Shown: in pieces, positions 1-8,790 of the stretch
Numbering within the stretch: position 1 is the first letter of the stretch
Layout of the letters: every line of letters starts with the position of its first letter
From: CAZHAX01 sp964530325
GTDB lineage: Bacteria; Chloroflexota; Anaerolineae; B4-G1
NCBI GenBank assembly: GCA_964530325.1
Contig: CAZHAX010000004.1
Span: 87,276 to 151,275 of the forward strand
Direction of reading: 5' to 3'
Length of the DNA stretch: 64,000 nucleotides
Notes under the pieces: model-generated
What the model was told of the DNA's origin: nothing
What the model saw: only the letters and a program-made list of their open reading frames with translations
Databases searched by the model: none
Made by a program: the position numbers and the translations under genes

Positions 1-604
1 CGATCATGTCGATCGACGCCGGGCCCGGATAGCCGGCCCCCGACACAGCCTGCAGAGTAGTGACTATGATGCTCTCTACCGAGTGTCCCGCCGCCATCAG
101 GGCAAAGACCAGCGGCAGATAGCTCTGCACGCTGCAGTTCGGCTTGACTGCGATCAGTCCCTTGCTCCACCCCCTCCGCTTCCTCTGGGCTGGAATGATC
201 TCCAGGTGTTGCGGATTCACCTCCGGGATCATCACCGGAACGTCGTCCGTCCACCGGTGCGCCGAGTTGTTCGAGACGACGGCCAATCCGGCTGCGGCGT
301 ACTCCTTCTCCAGATCCCGGACAGCCTTTTTGTCCAGGCTGACAGCAGAGAAGACGAGACTGCAGCTCTCCTTCGCGGCCAGAACGTCACTCCCGTCGGC
401 CACGACCAGACCGGCAACGCTGGCCGGGATGTCCTGGTCCATCACCCAGCGGCCGGCCACAGCCGCGCTGTACATCTTGCCCGCCGAGCGCGGCGACGCC
501 GCCACGTGGACGACCTCAAACCAGGGGTGGTCCTTCAGCAGGCGCAGGAAGTTCTGGCCAACCATCCCCGTTGCGCCGATCACACCCACCCTCATTTTCT
601 CCAT
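1..604 (-). CDS. asd: aspartate-semialdehyde dehydrogenase, N-terminal part (runs off the window)
   Basis: NADPH-dependent reduction of aspartyl phosphate to aspartate semialdehyde, the shared step towards lysine, threonine and methionine. The visible N-terminus has the Rossmann motif GATGMVGQ and later SNNSAHRW and KPNCSVQ; the Cys of the last motif is the expected catalytic nucleophile. The protein begins MEKMRVGVIG; a second ATG three codons on (593-595) is also possible. It is the third gene of the hom-lysC-asd operon, 45 bases after lysC. The C-terminus lies outside the window, so completeness cannot be judged. Confidence 0.93.
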   Translation of the reverse strand, partial: MEKMRVGVIGATGMVGQNFLRLLKDHPWFEVVHVAASPRSAGKMYSAAVAGRWVMDQDIPASVAGLVVADGSDVLAAKESCSLVFSAVSLDKKAVRDLEKEYAAAGLAVVSNNSAHRWTDDVPVMIPEVNPQHLEIIPAQRKRRGWSKGLIAVKPNCSVQSYLPLVFALMAAGHSVESIIVTTLQAVSGAGYPGPASIDMI

Positions 605-649
605 TTCCTCGCTCCTCACAAGTCGGGCCCCAGCCCAGCGAGCGCCATC

Positions 650-2062
650 CTATCCACCATTCAGGATGACCTGGTCGTGAATCTGCAGGACAGCCCTGGT
701 AGCATCCTCTCCTCTCACGACGAGGGACAGGTTGCACTCCGATGAGCCCTGAGCGATGGCTACAACGTTGATCCCTCCATCTCCGAGCGCGCTGAAGACG
801 CGGGCAGCGATGCCGGGTGTGCTACGCAGCCCAGCCCCTACGGCCGTCACGATCACCACTTCGTCCATCGACCAGATCCGGTCTATATCCCGCCTGGCCA
901 GCTCGCCGGCCATCTCGTTCTCCAGGGCAGCGATCACCGGCGGCACCGCCGCCGTGGGGATCACAAAGCAGATGGATTGCTCAGAAGACGCCTGTGAGAT
1001 CATCAGGACGCTCGCCCCCTGGCTGGCAACGGCGGAGAATGTGCGCGCTGCAATGCCAGGCACACCCATCATGCCGCGCCCCTCCACCGTGACCATGCTC
1101 ATGCCCTCGATCGCCGTAACCGCCTTGATCTTGCCATGGGCGTTGTTCTTGCCGCCGATGATGCACGTCCCCTCGTGACCAGGGTTGAACGTGTTCTTGA
1201 CCCACAGTGGAATGCCCCGTCTGACGACAGGAAGGATCGTCTTCGGGTGCAGCACCTTCGCTCCGAAGTAGGCCAGCTCGCTAACCTCGCTGTACGAAAG
1301 GACCGGGATGACCTGGGCCCCCGGAACCATGCGAGGATCGGCGGACATGACGCCGTCCACGTCGGTCCAGGTCCAGACCTCGTCCGCATCGAGGCAATCC
1401 CCCATTATCGCCGCCGTATAGTCGCTCCCCCCTCTGCCCAGCGTCGTCGTGATCCCCTCAGCGGTGGCACCGATGAAGCCGGTGACAATGGGCACGCCGC
1501 CGCTCTTCAGCTGCGAACTCAGCCTCTTCCGTATACGCGCCCGTGTCTCATCCATCAACGGAGCCGCGTTCAGGTACTTGTTGTCCGTCACTATCAGCTC
1601 AGTCGCGTCGACCGGCTCACTGTGCAAACCCGATTTGCGGACCAGAGCAGCGACAGTCCGCGCATTCAGCCGCTCACCCAGCGACGCGATGGCGTCCAAG
1701 GCTCGCGGAGTAACCTCGCCCAGAATGCCGATCCCGCCGCACAGCGCCGCCAGTTGCTCGATGAAGCCGTCCATTTCGGAAAGGAGCTGCTCCCTCTCAT
1801 CGCCATCCTCGAACAGCTCCTTGACGACGGCGTGATGGCGCTTGCGCAGCTCCTCGACGATAGCCCGGTAGGTCTTCTCATCGCCAGCCTCAGCGGCTCT
1901 GGCGCACCCGATCAACTGGTCCGTCACTCCGCTCATCGCGGAGACGACAACGGCCAGCCGATCCCATCTGCCCGCCTGCTCGCCGATGATAGCCGTCGCC
2001 TGACGGAGAGCTTCAACGCTCCCCACCGACGTCCCACCGAACTTCATCACCAGTGTACCCAT
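650..2062 (-). CDS. lysC: aspartate kinase
   Basis: Phosphorylates aspartate, the first step of the aspartate family pathway. The protein is about 470 residues and opens with the family signature KFGGTSVG. The kinase domain covers roughly the first 290 residues and includes GRGGSDYTA. The C-terminus carries two ACT-type segments (near GMSMVTVEGRGMMGVPGIA and VVIVTAVGAGLRSTPGIA), so allosteric feedback by an amino acid is expected. The reading frame continues upstream, but MGTLVMKFGG at 2062 is the natural start, 10 bases after hom. Translational coupling with hom is likely. Confidence 0.95.
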   Translation of the reverse strand: MGTLVMKFGGTSVGSVEALRQATAIIGEQAGRWDRLAVVVSAMSGVTDQLIGCARAAEAGDEKTYRAIVEELRKRHHAVVKELFEDGDEREQLLSEMDGFIEQLAALCGGIGILGEVTPRALDAIASLGERLNARTVAALVRKSGLHSEPVDATELIVTDNKYLNAAPLMDETRARIRKRLSSQLKSGGVPIVTGFIGATAEGITTTLGRGGSDYTAAIMGDCLDADEVWTWTDVDGVMSADPRMVPGAQVIPVLSYSEVSELAYFGAKVLHPKTILPVVRRGIPLWVKNTFNPGHEGTCIIGGKNNAHGKIKAVTAIEGMSMVTVEGRGMMGVPGIAARTFSAVASQGASVLMISQASSEQSICFVIPTAAVPPVIAALENEMAGELARRDIDRIWSMDEVVIVTAVGAGLRSTPGIAARVFSALGDGGINVVAIAQGSSECNLSLVVRGEDATRAVLQIHDQVILNGG

Positions 2063-2072
2063 CTGCCCTCCC

Positions 2073-3149
2073 CTAGTCCATCTCGGCAGCAAGCCGTAGG
2101 AGGTCGCCGACCACGCCGGCGGCGGTGACCTCCGCTCCTGCCCCCGGCCCGGCCAACGCAAGCGGAACCTCCGCATACCGCTTGGTGTGCAGGGCCACGT
2201 AGTTGGCCGGACCGCGCAGCGCGCCCAGCGGGCTTTCTCGCTCCACGGGGGCAAGGCCGACCGTGCCCCCTCCTGCCTCGACGCGGGCCACGTAGCGGAG
2301 GACCTTACCGTCGGCCTCGACATCGGCCACGCGCGCGGCGTACTGCTTGTCCAGCCCGGCGGCGGCGGCAATGAACCCGTCCACAGAACCATCCGCCAGC
2401 TCCTCGGGGTAGAGGGCCTCGACGCGCAGATCGCCCGCCTCGAGCGGCCAGCCGGCCGTCCGCGCCAGGATCAGTGCCTTGCGGGCCACGTCCTGGCCGC
2501 CCAGATCATCGCGGGGGTCAGGCTCAGTGTAGCCACGTCGCCTGGCCTCGGCCACCGCCTGTGAGAACGCCACACCGCGCTCCAGCTCTGCGCAGAGATA
2601 GCCCAGCGTGCCGCTGAAGCAACCTTCGATCTTCGTCGCCTCGTCACCGGTGTCGAGCAGGTACTGCAGCGTCGCCACCACCGGCAGCCCCGCCCCTACC
2701 GTGCACTCGTACCGCACGCGCCTGCTGCGGAATAGCCCCTCAACAACACCCCACGCCGCTGCCAGCGGCTTCTTGTTAGCCAGCACAACCCCGCACCCGC
2801 GTTCGAGCGCCGTCTCAATCGTCGGCACCGTCGCCTCCGAGGCGGTCACGTCCACCAGTATGGCGCCCGGCCGCAGGCTCTCGGCCAGGCTCTCCAGTGG
2901 CCGTACCTCGAGAGCGTCCGCGAGCAGCCCCCCGCTACTCGTCGCCTCCACGGCGGCGCGCAGCGTCTTCTCCGCCACACCTCTGGGGTTGGCGACCACG
3001 CCACTAGCGTCGGCCAGCGCTACCGGCACGAGCCGGAGGCGGGTGCGGCTCTCCAGCACTTCGCGTCCATCTAGCATCTGGCGCAGCAGCGCGCCGCCGA
3101 CATTCCCCGCTCCCAGCTGCACCACCGCTGCTTCCCGCGACTCGTTCAT
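2073..3149 (-). CDS. hom: homoserine dehydrogenase
   Basis: Reduces aspartate semialdehyde to homoserine for threonine and methionine synthesis. About 358 residues. The N-terminal NAD(P)-binding motif is QLGAGNVGGALL. The middle has the typical ANKKPLA segment and the catalytic-domain motif EGCFSGTLGYL, with GYTEPDPRDDLGGQDVARK further on. No C-terminal ACT domain is present, as in short forms, so amino-acid control at this gene probably comes from the T-box leader upstream and from the ACT domains of LysC. First gene of the hom-lysC-asd operon. Confidence 0.95.
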   Translation of the reverse strand: MNESREAAVVQLGAGNVGGALLRQMLDGREVLESRTRLRLVPVALADASGVVANPRGVAEKTLRAAVEATSSGGLLADALEVRPLESLAESLRPGAILVDVTASEATVPTIETALERGCGVVLANKKPLAAAWGVVEGLFRSRRVRYECTVGAGLPVVATLQYLLDTGDEATKIEGCFSGTLGYLCAELERGVAFSQAVAEARRRGYTEPDPRDDLGGQDVARKALILARTAGWPLEAGDLRVEALYPEELADGSVDGFIAAAAGLDKQYAARVADVEADGKVLRYVARVEAGGGTVGLAPVERESPLGALRGPANYVALHTKRYAEVPLALAGPGAGAEVTAAGVVGDLLRLAAEMD

Positions 3150-3227
3150 TCTGCCTCACAGCCTCCATCATTCCCGTCCGCAGGCAAACGCGCTGTCCAG
3201 CGCCAATACTGCTGGCGCCCACATAGC

Positions 3228-3260
3228 AAAAAGATCCCCGCGCCTTGGGGCGCGGGGATC
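3228..3260 (-). terminator. T-box terminator hairpin
   Basis: A perfect 12-bp stem (GATCCCCGCGCC / GGCGCGGGGATC) with a four-base loop, followed on the minus strand by five T. The terminator's 5' arm directly follows the T-box motif, which is the usual layout for T-box attenuation. It sits about 80 bases before the hom start. Confidence 0.9.
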
Positions 3261-3500
3261 TCCCACGTGGTTCCACCCAAGTTCGGTGGCCCTCTCAAGC
3301 GGCCGCCGCACTCTGGGGCTGTAACGGGCCTTCCCGGGGCTCCATACTCTCGCTTCCGGCGATTTGAGGAGCCCGCTCTCAGGTGGTTTTCCCGTCGGCC
3401 CGGCCGAGGGGGCTCGCAGCCGGTGACCCCCTCTCTCTCTGACCTACCACCGATCGGTACTCGTCCTGATCTACGCTGTCTTTCGTCTCAGTTATGCGCC
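3228..3500 (-). promoter_or_regulatory. T-box leader upstream of hom
   Basis: On the minus strand the leader contains GGGTGGAACCACGTGGG (3278-3262), close to the T-box consensus GGGTGGNACCGCG whose TGG-type bulge pairs with an uncharged tRNA end. It is followed at once by a strong terminator that the antiterminator would compete with. Upstream there is room (about 200 bases) for stem I; GGTGGT and ACCACC arms enclose a GC-rich distal hairpin. I could not fix the specifier codon. A threonine ACC in the AAAACCACC segment is a guess. Threonine or methionine control would fit the operon. Confidence 0.82.
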
Positions 3501-3502
3501 AG

Positions 3503-3530
3503 ATTATACCACCAACCGCGCAATTGGCAA
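3503..3530 (-). promoter_or_regulatory. promoter of the hom-lysC-asd operon
   Basis: Minus-strand TATAAT (3508-3503) preceded by TTGCCA at 16-base spacing. Transcription would start just before the predicted T-box stem I. Confidence 0.65.
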
Positions 3531-3577
3531 TCCCCAGATGCGGCCTTCTCAGCGCCTTCTGGCCAAGCACCCCCCAC

Positions 3578-4603
3578 TCACTCCGCTGGGTACTCGGCCA
3601 GATACAGATCGGCGAAGGCCTCCACCCAGGCCCCGTCTTCCTCCGCGCCGACGACAGCTATGAGATTGGGACCGGAAACCCACATTCGACCATCGTCACC
3701 GCCCATCCGGTATCGAACGACGTGAGCACCGCTACGCTGCTCGAAGCTCCAAACCACCTCCTGCCCCACCAGCCGGTCGAGATGCTCAGAGCGGGCATCG
3801 ACGCTGGGATACCCCAGCATGGCGGCCTCAATGAGGCCGCTCGCGGAGCCGATCCCACTGAGAGGGTTTCCATACTGCACGCTGGCGATCCGGGCGCCTT
3901 CGCCACCCGGTAGTTCGTCTGTGTAGAAGACGGGCTCCTCGGCCTCAAAGCCATCGGGAAGCCCGCTGGTGATCATATCCGGCCATTCGGCCGGCGCCGC
4001 CTCGAAAGGCCGAGCGCGCAGCCAGTCCAGAGGGTGCGACGCGCTGATGGCCCCGGGAACCGGTGGCTGGGCCAGGTAGAGCTCGGCAAATGTATCCACC
4101 CAGGCGCCGTCGCTGCCCCCCTCCTCGAACACCACGATCAAGTAAGGCCCCGCGATCCACATCCTGCCGTCGACCCCGCCCGATTGATATCGAGCAACCT
4201 GGCCACCCTCAAGCTGCCTGAAGCTCCACTCGTATCCCTCGACCCCAAACAGGTCGAGATGCTCCAACCGGCCGGCAAGGCTGTCATAGGCCACAATGTC
4301 TACTTCAACGGCGTCCTCGACCGGCCCCTGCGCCTGGGCACGCCGGTCGTACCAGGCCAGTATCATCTGGTAGTACTCTCCGCTGCCAAGTTCGTCCAGG
4401 TACAGGTCGGGACCATCGACCTCGAACCCCGCAGGAAGTGCACTGACAATCACGTCCGGCCACGCTGAGGGGGCCGGCTCGAACGGCTGCCCGCGCAGCC
4501 AGTCCACCGGGTTCGCAGCGGGCGACGCGCCCGGCCTGCACCCGGCCAGCGCCAGGCCCGCCCAAGCCGCCAGCAGTAGTCTTCGACACGCCTTCTTCTT
4601 CAT
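3578..4603 (-). CDS. lipoprotein with two tandem copies of an unknown domain
   Basis: Not recognised as a named family. The protein of 341 residues starts with a positively charged signal peptide and a lipobox (LALAGC), so it should be anchored on the outer face of the membrane. The mature part is an internal duplication. Copy 1 begins near residue 32 (NPVDWLRGQPFEPAPSAWPD) and copy 2 near residue 190 (HPLDWLRARPFEAAPAEWPD). Each copy ends with a similar stretch (GRMWIAGPYLIVV in copy 1, GRMWVSGPNLIAVV in copy 2) followed by a WVDTFAELYLA-like helix. No catalytic motif is visible; a binding or surface role is only inference. Confidence 0.8.
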   Translation of the reverse strand: MKKKACRRLLLAAWAGLALAGCRPGASPAANPVDWLRGQPFEPAPSAWPDVIVSALPAGFEVDGPDLYLDELGSGEYYQMILAWYDRRAQAQGPVEDAVEVDIVAYDSLAGRLEHLDLFGVEGYEWSFRQLEGGQVARYQSGGVDGRMWIAGPYLIVVFEEGGSDGAWVDTFAELYLAQPPVPGAISASHPLDWLRARPFEAAPAEWPDMITSGLPDGFEAEEPVFYTDELPGGEGARIASVQYGNPLSGIGSASGLIEAAMLGYPSVDARSEHLDRLVGQEVVWSFEQRSGAHVVRYRMGGDDGRMWVSGPNLIAVVGAEEDGAWVEAFADLYLAEYPAE

Positions 4604-4725
4604 GCTGTCTCCTCAGCCGGCACCTGCCTCGCCGCAACGCCCGATAACGGGGGCGCCGACTCACATGCCGAACCGGTCAGCGCCCCGCTCCACGCACAAC
4701 CACATGGCCCTCCGGCCGATCGCTA

Positions 4726-6093
4726 TCAGGGCTCCGATACTGACGGGACTGTTCCTCCCCTCCAGACGTTGAAGCCTTCGAACTCCACATTCAGGTACAT
4801 GTGCCCGAATATGCCTACCTCGTCGGTTGGATGCAGAGGCGGCTGCACCGGAACACTGTACGTTGCCTCCTCCCCCGCAGCCAGCTCGATCTCATAGGCC
4901 TGCGATTCCACCTCCACCTCGTCGCCGCACAAGCCGACGAGGCAGTGAAGCCACAGGAACATGAAGCCGAAGATCCACTCCTCCGGGTCTTGCTCCGAGT
5001 ATCTGACGCTGATAAGCAGGCGGTGGGATTCCGGGTCCTCGGCAAGTGAACGCACCCGGACATTGGCCAGGTACGGCTCGCCTGGAACGTAGTCATCAGC
5101 TGGGACACCGTCCTGTTCCCACCAGGCAGAAACGACTTCGATCGGCGGCAGATGGAGTACGTCGTCAGCCTCCGCCAAGACAATCCCGCTGTAGGACACC
5201 GACGCCTGCGCCCTGATCTCCAGCGGGGTGTACATCCCAGCAGAGCCCTGCTGCGAGAGCCAGGTGAAGCCGGAAGGCTCGAAGGCGACGATCACCAGCG
5301 TCGAGTCGCCGGAGTTCAACGCCATCTCCTCGCACTGCTCGCCAAGCGGGACGTACACGTCCTGCCCGTCCTCCCGCCGCTGCAGCTCATCGATCTCCAG
5401 ACAGCCAACCGCATCAGCAAGCTGACCCTGGTACAACTGGATCCCCATCTCGGCCTCTACTTCGGCGCCAGGCGAGTACCCACCCGCAGGCAGCCTCCAA
5501 TCGACGCCAACTTGCGGCGTCGGCACCCTCCTGCCCTCGCTGATCGTCTCCCCTTCAGTCCCGGAGACAGGCTGTTCGCTTAGCTGCGCTGTCAGATGCT
5601 CTCCTTGCTCCGTCGTCACGTCCACATAGATGTTGTATGCAGAGTAGTCATCTGCGATACTGGACTGCCCGAATTCGACTACAACCGGCATCTCCGAGAA
5701 AGCACCAATGGCGCTACAGCCCTCCTCTCCTTCACTCAGCGGATCGCCCGCGGCATTGTACAGCACCACCCGCGCCTGGCCCCCGGCAAGAGGTTCCAGG
5801 CTCAGATTGACTATGTAGATCAAGAACATCAGAGATCCTTCTGGCTGCTCCAGATACCAGTCGAGCCGAACCATTGGCGATTCATACACAAACGGCTCGG
5901 TCAGAGTGGGGGTCAATGTGGCGTCAGCCGGTGTGGTCGTTGGCCTGTCCGGACTGGCCGGTCCGGTCGCGGGAGCGGCGAGCGACTCTGTTGGCTCACT
6001 AGTCTCCGAGGGTGCGTTGCAGCGACACGTGCATGTCATCGTACAGAGCAGCATGGCGACAACACCAATCCTCAACCCGCATGAACTGCGCAT
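4726..6093 (-). CDS. putative secreted or lipid-anchored protein of unknown function
   Basis: A 455-residue protein with an N-terminal hydrophobic segment followed by CTMTCTCRCNAPS, which could be a lipobox region, and then a Ser/Thr/Pro-rich linker (about residues 32-65). The rest is rich in beta-strand-like sequence without a motif I recognise. A good Shine-Dalgarno sequence (AGGAGGGG) lies 3-10 bases before the ATG at 6093. It shares its orientation with the upstream lipoprotein gene region, but the spacing suggests a separate transcript. Confidence 0.7.
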   Translation of the reverse strand: MRSSCGLRIGVVAMLLCTMTCTCRCNAPSETSEPTESLAAPATGPASPDRPTTTPADATLTPTLTEPFVYESPMVRLDWYLEQPEGSLMFLIYIVNLSLEPLAGGQARVVLYNAAGDPLSEGEEGCSAIGAFSEMPVVVEFGQSSIADDYSAYNIYVDVTTEQGEHLTAQLSEQPVSGTEGETISEGRRVPTPQVGVDWRLPAGGYSPGAEVEAEMGIQLYQGQLADAVGCLEIDELQRREDGQDVYVPLGEQCEEMALNSGDSTLVIVAFEPSGFTWLSQQGSAGMYTPLEIRAQASVSYSGIVLAEADDVLHLPPIEVVSAWWEQDGVPADDYVPGEPYLANVRVRSLAEDPESHRLLISVRYSEQDPEEWIFGFMFLWLHCLVGLCGDEVEVESQAYEIELAAGEEATYSVPVQPPLHPTDEVGIFGHMYLNVEFEGFNVWRGGTVPSVSEP

Positions 6094-6338
6094 ACTTCCC
6101 CTCCTTTGCCCCTGGATCGTGATTGCACCACGCCTACGCCCGCAAGCCGCCGCTACGGCCAGTCAAGGGCGGCGCCCCTGACCTATTGACCGCCCTTGCC
6201 CCACGCGGCCCACCGAACGCCGCAAGCATGCCGCCGGGAGAGCAGCCAAGACGACTGGCATAGTATCGCCCCCGGCAGGACGGGATGCCCCGTTACAGAA
6301 GCTGCTTCCGCGCCCAAGCAACATCGACCGCTGCCCGT
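6094..6338. other. intergenic region with a hairpin in the leader of the secreted-protein gene
   Basis: No gene is seen. A 9-bp inverted repeat (CAAGGGCGG at 6164-6172, CCGCCCTTG at 6190-6198, 17-base loop) lies in the presumed 5' untranslated region of the minus-strand gene starting at 6093. Function unknown. Confidence 0.4.
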
Positions 6339-6339
6339 G

Positions 6340-6480
6340 AAGAAAGAGACAGCCCCCGCTCCAGAAGGCACGGGGGCTGGGTCACTTTGTTCTCTGTGAA
6401 GCGCTACCCTCGCACCACCCGCCTACTCGCTTCGGTGCGCGAACAGGGCTCTTTCGTGTAGTACTGGCTGTTGGCCAACG
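6340..6480 (-). ncRNA. candidate small RNA with own promoter and terminator
   Basis: On the minus strand a promoter (TTGTCC, 17 bases, TATACT at 6491-6486) predicts a start near 6479. About 100 bases later there is a hairpin CAGCCCCCG/CGGGGGCTG (6350-6379), followed by a T-rich stretch. No protein-coding frame fits between them. The transcript would contain a CGCACC/GGTGCG stem and a GAAGCG/CGCTTC stem. It matches no RNA family I know, and it could instead be a regulated leader of the gene starting at 6093. Confidence 0.4.
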
Positions 6481-6667
6481 CTACGAGTATAGCACACCAC
6501 AACTTCAAGGACAAATGCTCGTCCCGCGCACCGCCGCCCAGCCCGATAGTAACCTCGCCCCGGCAAGTCGGCAGTCGCCTGCTGGCGAGAATTCGCCAGG
6601 CAGGCCAGGTCGGGAGCGCCCGCCGCAAGTCGATGCGTCGCTCGCGAAGGAACTGCCCGCACCAATG

Positions 6668-7540
6668 CTAGCTCTCGCCGTCCACCTTGAGCGGTGCCTC
6701 CAGCGGCTCCCGGGCCCGCTCGCCGAGCAGACGCGACTTACGGTAGGCCGCCCAGACCGCCTTCGAGAGCACCGTACGCATGCCCCCCTTCTCCATCTGG
6801 TAGATCGCCTCGGCGCTCGTGCCGCCTGGCGAGGTCACCATGTTGCGCAGCTCGGCCAGGTGCAAGCTCGATTGCTCCGCGAACAGGGCGGAGCCCAGTA
6901 CCGTCTGAATCACCAGGATGCGAGCGTCTCCGCGGCTGAAGCCGAGATGGACTGCTGCGTCGACGAGAGCTTCCATGAGCAGAAAGACGTAGGTCGGACC
7001 CGTGCCGCTCACAGCCGTTGCCATGTCGAGCGCATCCTCGTCCTTCACATAGATCTCCTTGCCCATCGCCTGCAGCACAGCCTGGGCCTGCGCCCGCTGT
7101 TTCTCGGTCACCGCCGCCGAGGCCGTCCAGACAGTCATCCCTGCTCCGACCTGCGCTGGGGTGTTGGGCATAGTGCGCACCACAGCCGCGTGGTCGAGCC
7201 CGCCGGTGATCGCCCTCATCGGCGTCCCCGCCACGATGGAGATCACGACGGCCGATCCCTTGACATGCCCTCTAAGCTCCTCAAGCACCGCGGGCAGGAC
7301 CTGAGGCTTGACCGACAGGACGACGATGTCCGCATCCGCCACCGCGGCAACGTTGTCCGAGGTGGTGTTGATGGCGTGCAGCTTCTCCAACTCCTCGCGC
7401 CGCTCAGGCCGTACGTCACTGGCGGTGATCTGCTTCGCCTTCAGCTCGTCCGCACCCAGCAGGGCGTGGATCATGCCGCCCGCCATGTTCCCACTGCCAA
7501 TGAAAGCAATACTCGATCCCCGAAGCTCACCCGATGCCAT
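6668..7540 (-). CDS. proC: pyrroline-5-carboxylate reductase
   Basis: Last step of proline synthesis, NAD(P)H-dependent reduction of pyrroline-5-carboxylate. 290 residues. Motifs include the nucleotide-binding FIGSGNMAGG near residue 14, VVLSVKPQ, the RTMPNTPAQVGAGMT signature and the C-terminal TSPGGTSAEAIYQMEKGGM. Preceded on the same strand by an aminotransferase and a PHP-domain gene with short gaps (9 and 14 bases), so the three are probably co-transcribed. Confidence 0.95.
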   Translation of the reverse strand: MASGELRGSSIAFIGSGNMAGGMIHALLGADELKAKQITASDVRPERREELEKLHAINTTSDNVAAVADADIVVLSVKPQVLPAVLEELRGHVKGSAVVISIVAGTPMRAITGGLDHAAVVRTMPNTPAQVGAGMTVWTASAAVTEKQRAQAQAVLQAMGKEIYVKDEDALDMATAVSGTGPTYVFLLMEALVDAAVHLGFSRGDARILVIQTVLGSALFAEQSSLHLAELRNMVTSPGGTSAEAIYQMEKGGMRTVLSKAVWAAYRKSRLLGERAREPLEAPLKVDGES

Positions 7541-7549
7541 GATGGCCTC

Positions 7550-8776
7550 CTAGGCTTGCGACGCCCGCCCGGTTTGTTCCTCTCGATACCGGTGCACGGC
7601 CGTCTCCAACAGATCCATCGCCCGAGACAGTACGTCCGCTCCCAATACGTAGGCGATCCGTATCTCGTCGGTTCCAAGACCCGGCGTGCTGTAGAAGCCT
7701 GCCGCTGGCGCCACCATCACGGTCTCGCCGTCAGCTTCGAAGTCGCTCAGAAGCCAACGTGAGAAGTGCTCGGTGTCCACGCCCTCGATCCGCGCCATCG
7801 TGTAGAAGGCACCGGCGGGCTTGGGACTGAAAACCCCTTCGATAGCATTGAGGCGCTCGTGAACAATGTCACGCCGCCGGCTGTACTCTTCCCTCACTTC
7901 ATCGAAGTACGAAGGCGGCGTCCGAGCCACGCAGGCGGCCGCGCCGGCCTGCTCCAGCGCCGGCGCCGAGAGGCGGGTCATCGCCAGCTTGAGCACAGCC
8001 TCGATGAGCACCGCATTCCTCGACACCAAGCAGCCTATCCTGGCCCCGCACGCAGAGTACCGCTTCGAGACGCTGTCCAGCACGACGACGTGCTCCTCCA
8101 TGCCCGGGAGATGGAGCGCGCTGGTGGCAATCCCGCCATCGTAGGTGAACTCCCGGTAGACCTCGTCCGCCAGCATGAACAGCCCGTGTTCCTTGGCAAT
8201 CTCGCCCAGCATGGCCACCTCGTCCGGGGAGTAGACTACACCAGTGGGGTTACCCGGACTTGAGTACAGTATGGCGCCGGTCTGCTTCGTCAGCGCCTTC
8301 TCCACCTCCGCTCGCGGCGGCAGGCGGTATCCATCGTCCCCGCGCGTTGTCAGCGGGACCAGGCGCAGGCCGGCCATCTGGGCCAGACCATCGTAGTTCG
8401 AGTAGAAGGGCTCAGGCACGATTATCTCCTGCCCGGCATCACAACAGCTGATCAGAGCGAAGAGGAGCGACTCTGACCCCGCCGTCGTCACTACCAGCTG
8501 ATCGGCCCGCACGTCTATATCATAGCGCGCGTAGTAGTTGACCAGCCCTTCACGACACTCGGCGATGCCCGCAGACGGAGCGTAGGCCAGAATCCGTCCC
8601 GGGTAGTCGCGCACCGCGTCCCAGAACTCGGCGGGCGTTTCGATATCCGGCTGGCCGATGTTGAGGTGGATAACCTTCACCCCACGCGCCTTGGCAGCGT
8701 CGGCGAGGGGCGCCAGTTTCCTCATCGCCGATTCCGGCATTTCGGTCCCACGTTTCGATAGCCTAGTTCCGCTCAT
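7550..8776 (-). CDS. pyridoxal-phosphate-dependent aminotransferase, class I/II
   Basis: Fold-type I aminotransferase of about 408 residues. HLNIGQPDIETP lies near the N-terminus, SSPGNPTGVVYSP and LADEVYREF in the middle, and the PLP lysine is in the motif DSVSKRYSACGARIG. Substrate cannot be read from sequence; family relatives are aspartate- or aromatic-type transaminases. The frame is open further upstream, but MSGTRLSKRG at 8776 follows a G-rich Shine-Dalgarno stretch, just after the end of the PHP gene. Its place before proC makes a role in amino-acid metabolism plausible. Confidence 0.9.
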   Translation of the reverse strand: MSGTRLSKRGTEMPESAMRKLAPLADAAKARGVKVIHLNIGQPDIETPAEFWDAVRDYPGRILAYAPSAGIAECREGLVNYYARYDIDVRADQLVVTTAGSESLLFALISCCDAGQEIIVPEPFYSNYDGLAQMAGLRLVPLTTRGDDGYRLPPRAEVEKALTKQTGAILYSSPGNPTGVVYSPDEVAMLGEIAKEHGLFMLADEVYREFTYDGGIATSALHLPGMEEHVVVLDSVSKRYSACGARIGCLVSRNAVLIEAVLKLAMTRLSAPALEQAGAAACVARTPPSYFDEVREEYSRRRDIVHERLNAIEGVFSPKPAGAFYTMARIEGVDTEHFSRWLLSDFEADGETVMVAPAAGFYSTPGLGTDEIRIAYVLGADVLSRAMDLLETAVHRYREEQTGRASQA

Positions 8777-8790
8777 GCCATGCCCCCCGT

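Noticed and set aside
6390..6430. GGGTGGTGCGAGG on the minus strand looks like a T-box motif
   Set aside because: Only about 75 bases lie between the predicted start site and the motif, too few for stem I. The ACCGCG part is missing, and the downstream gene is not amino-acid related.
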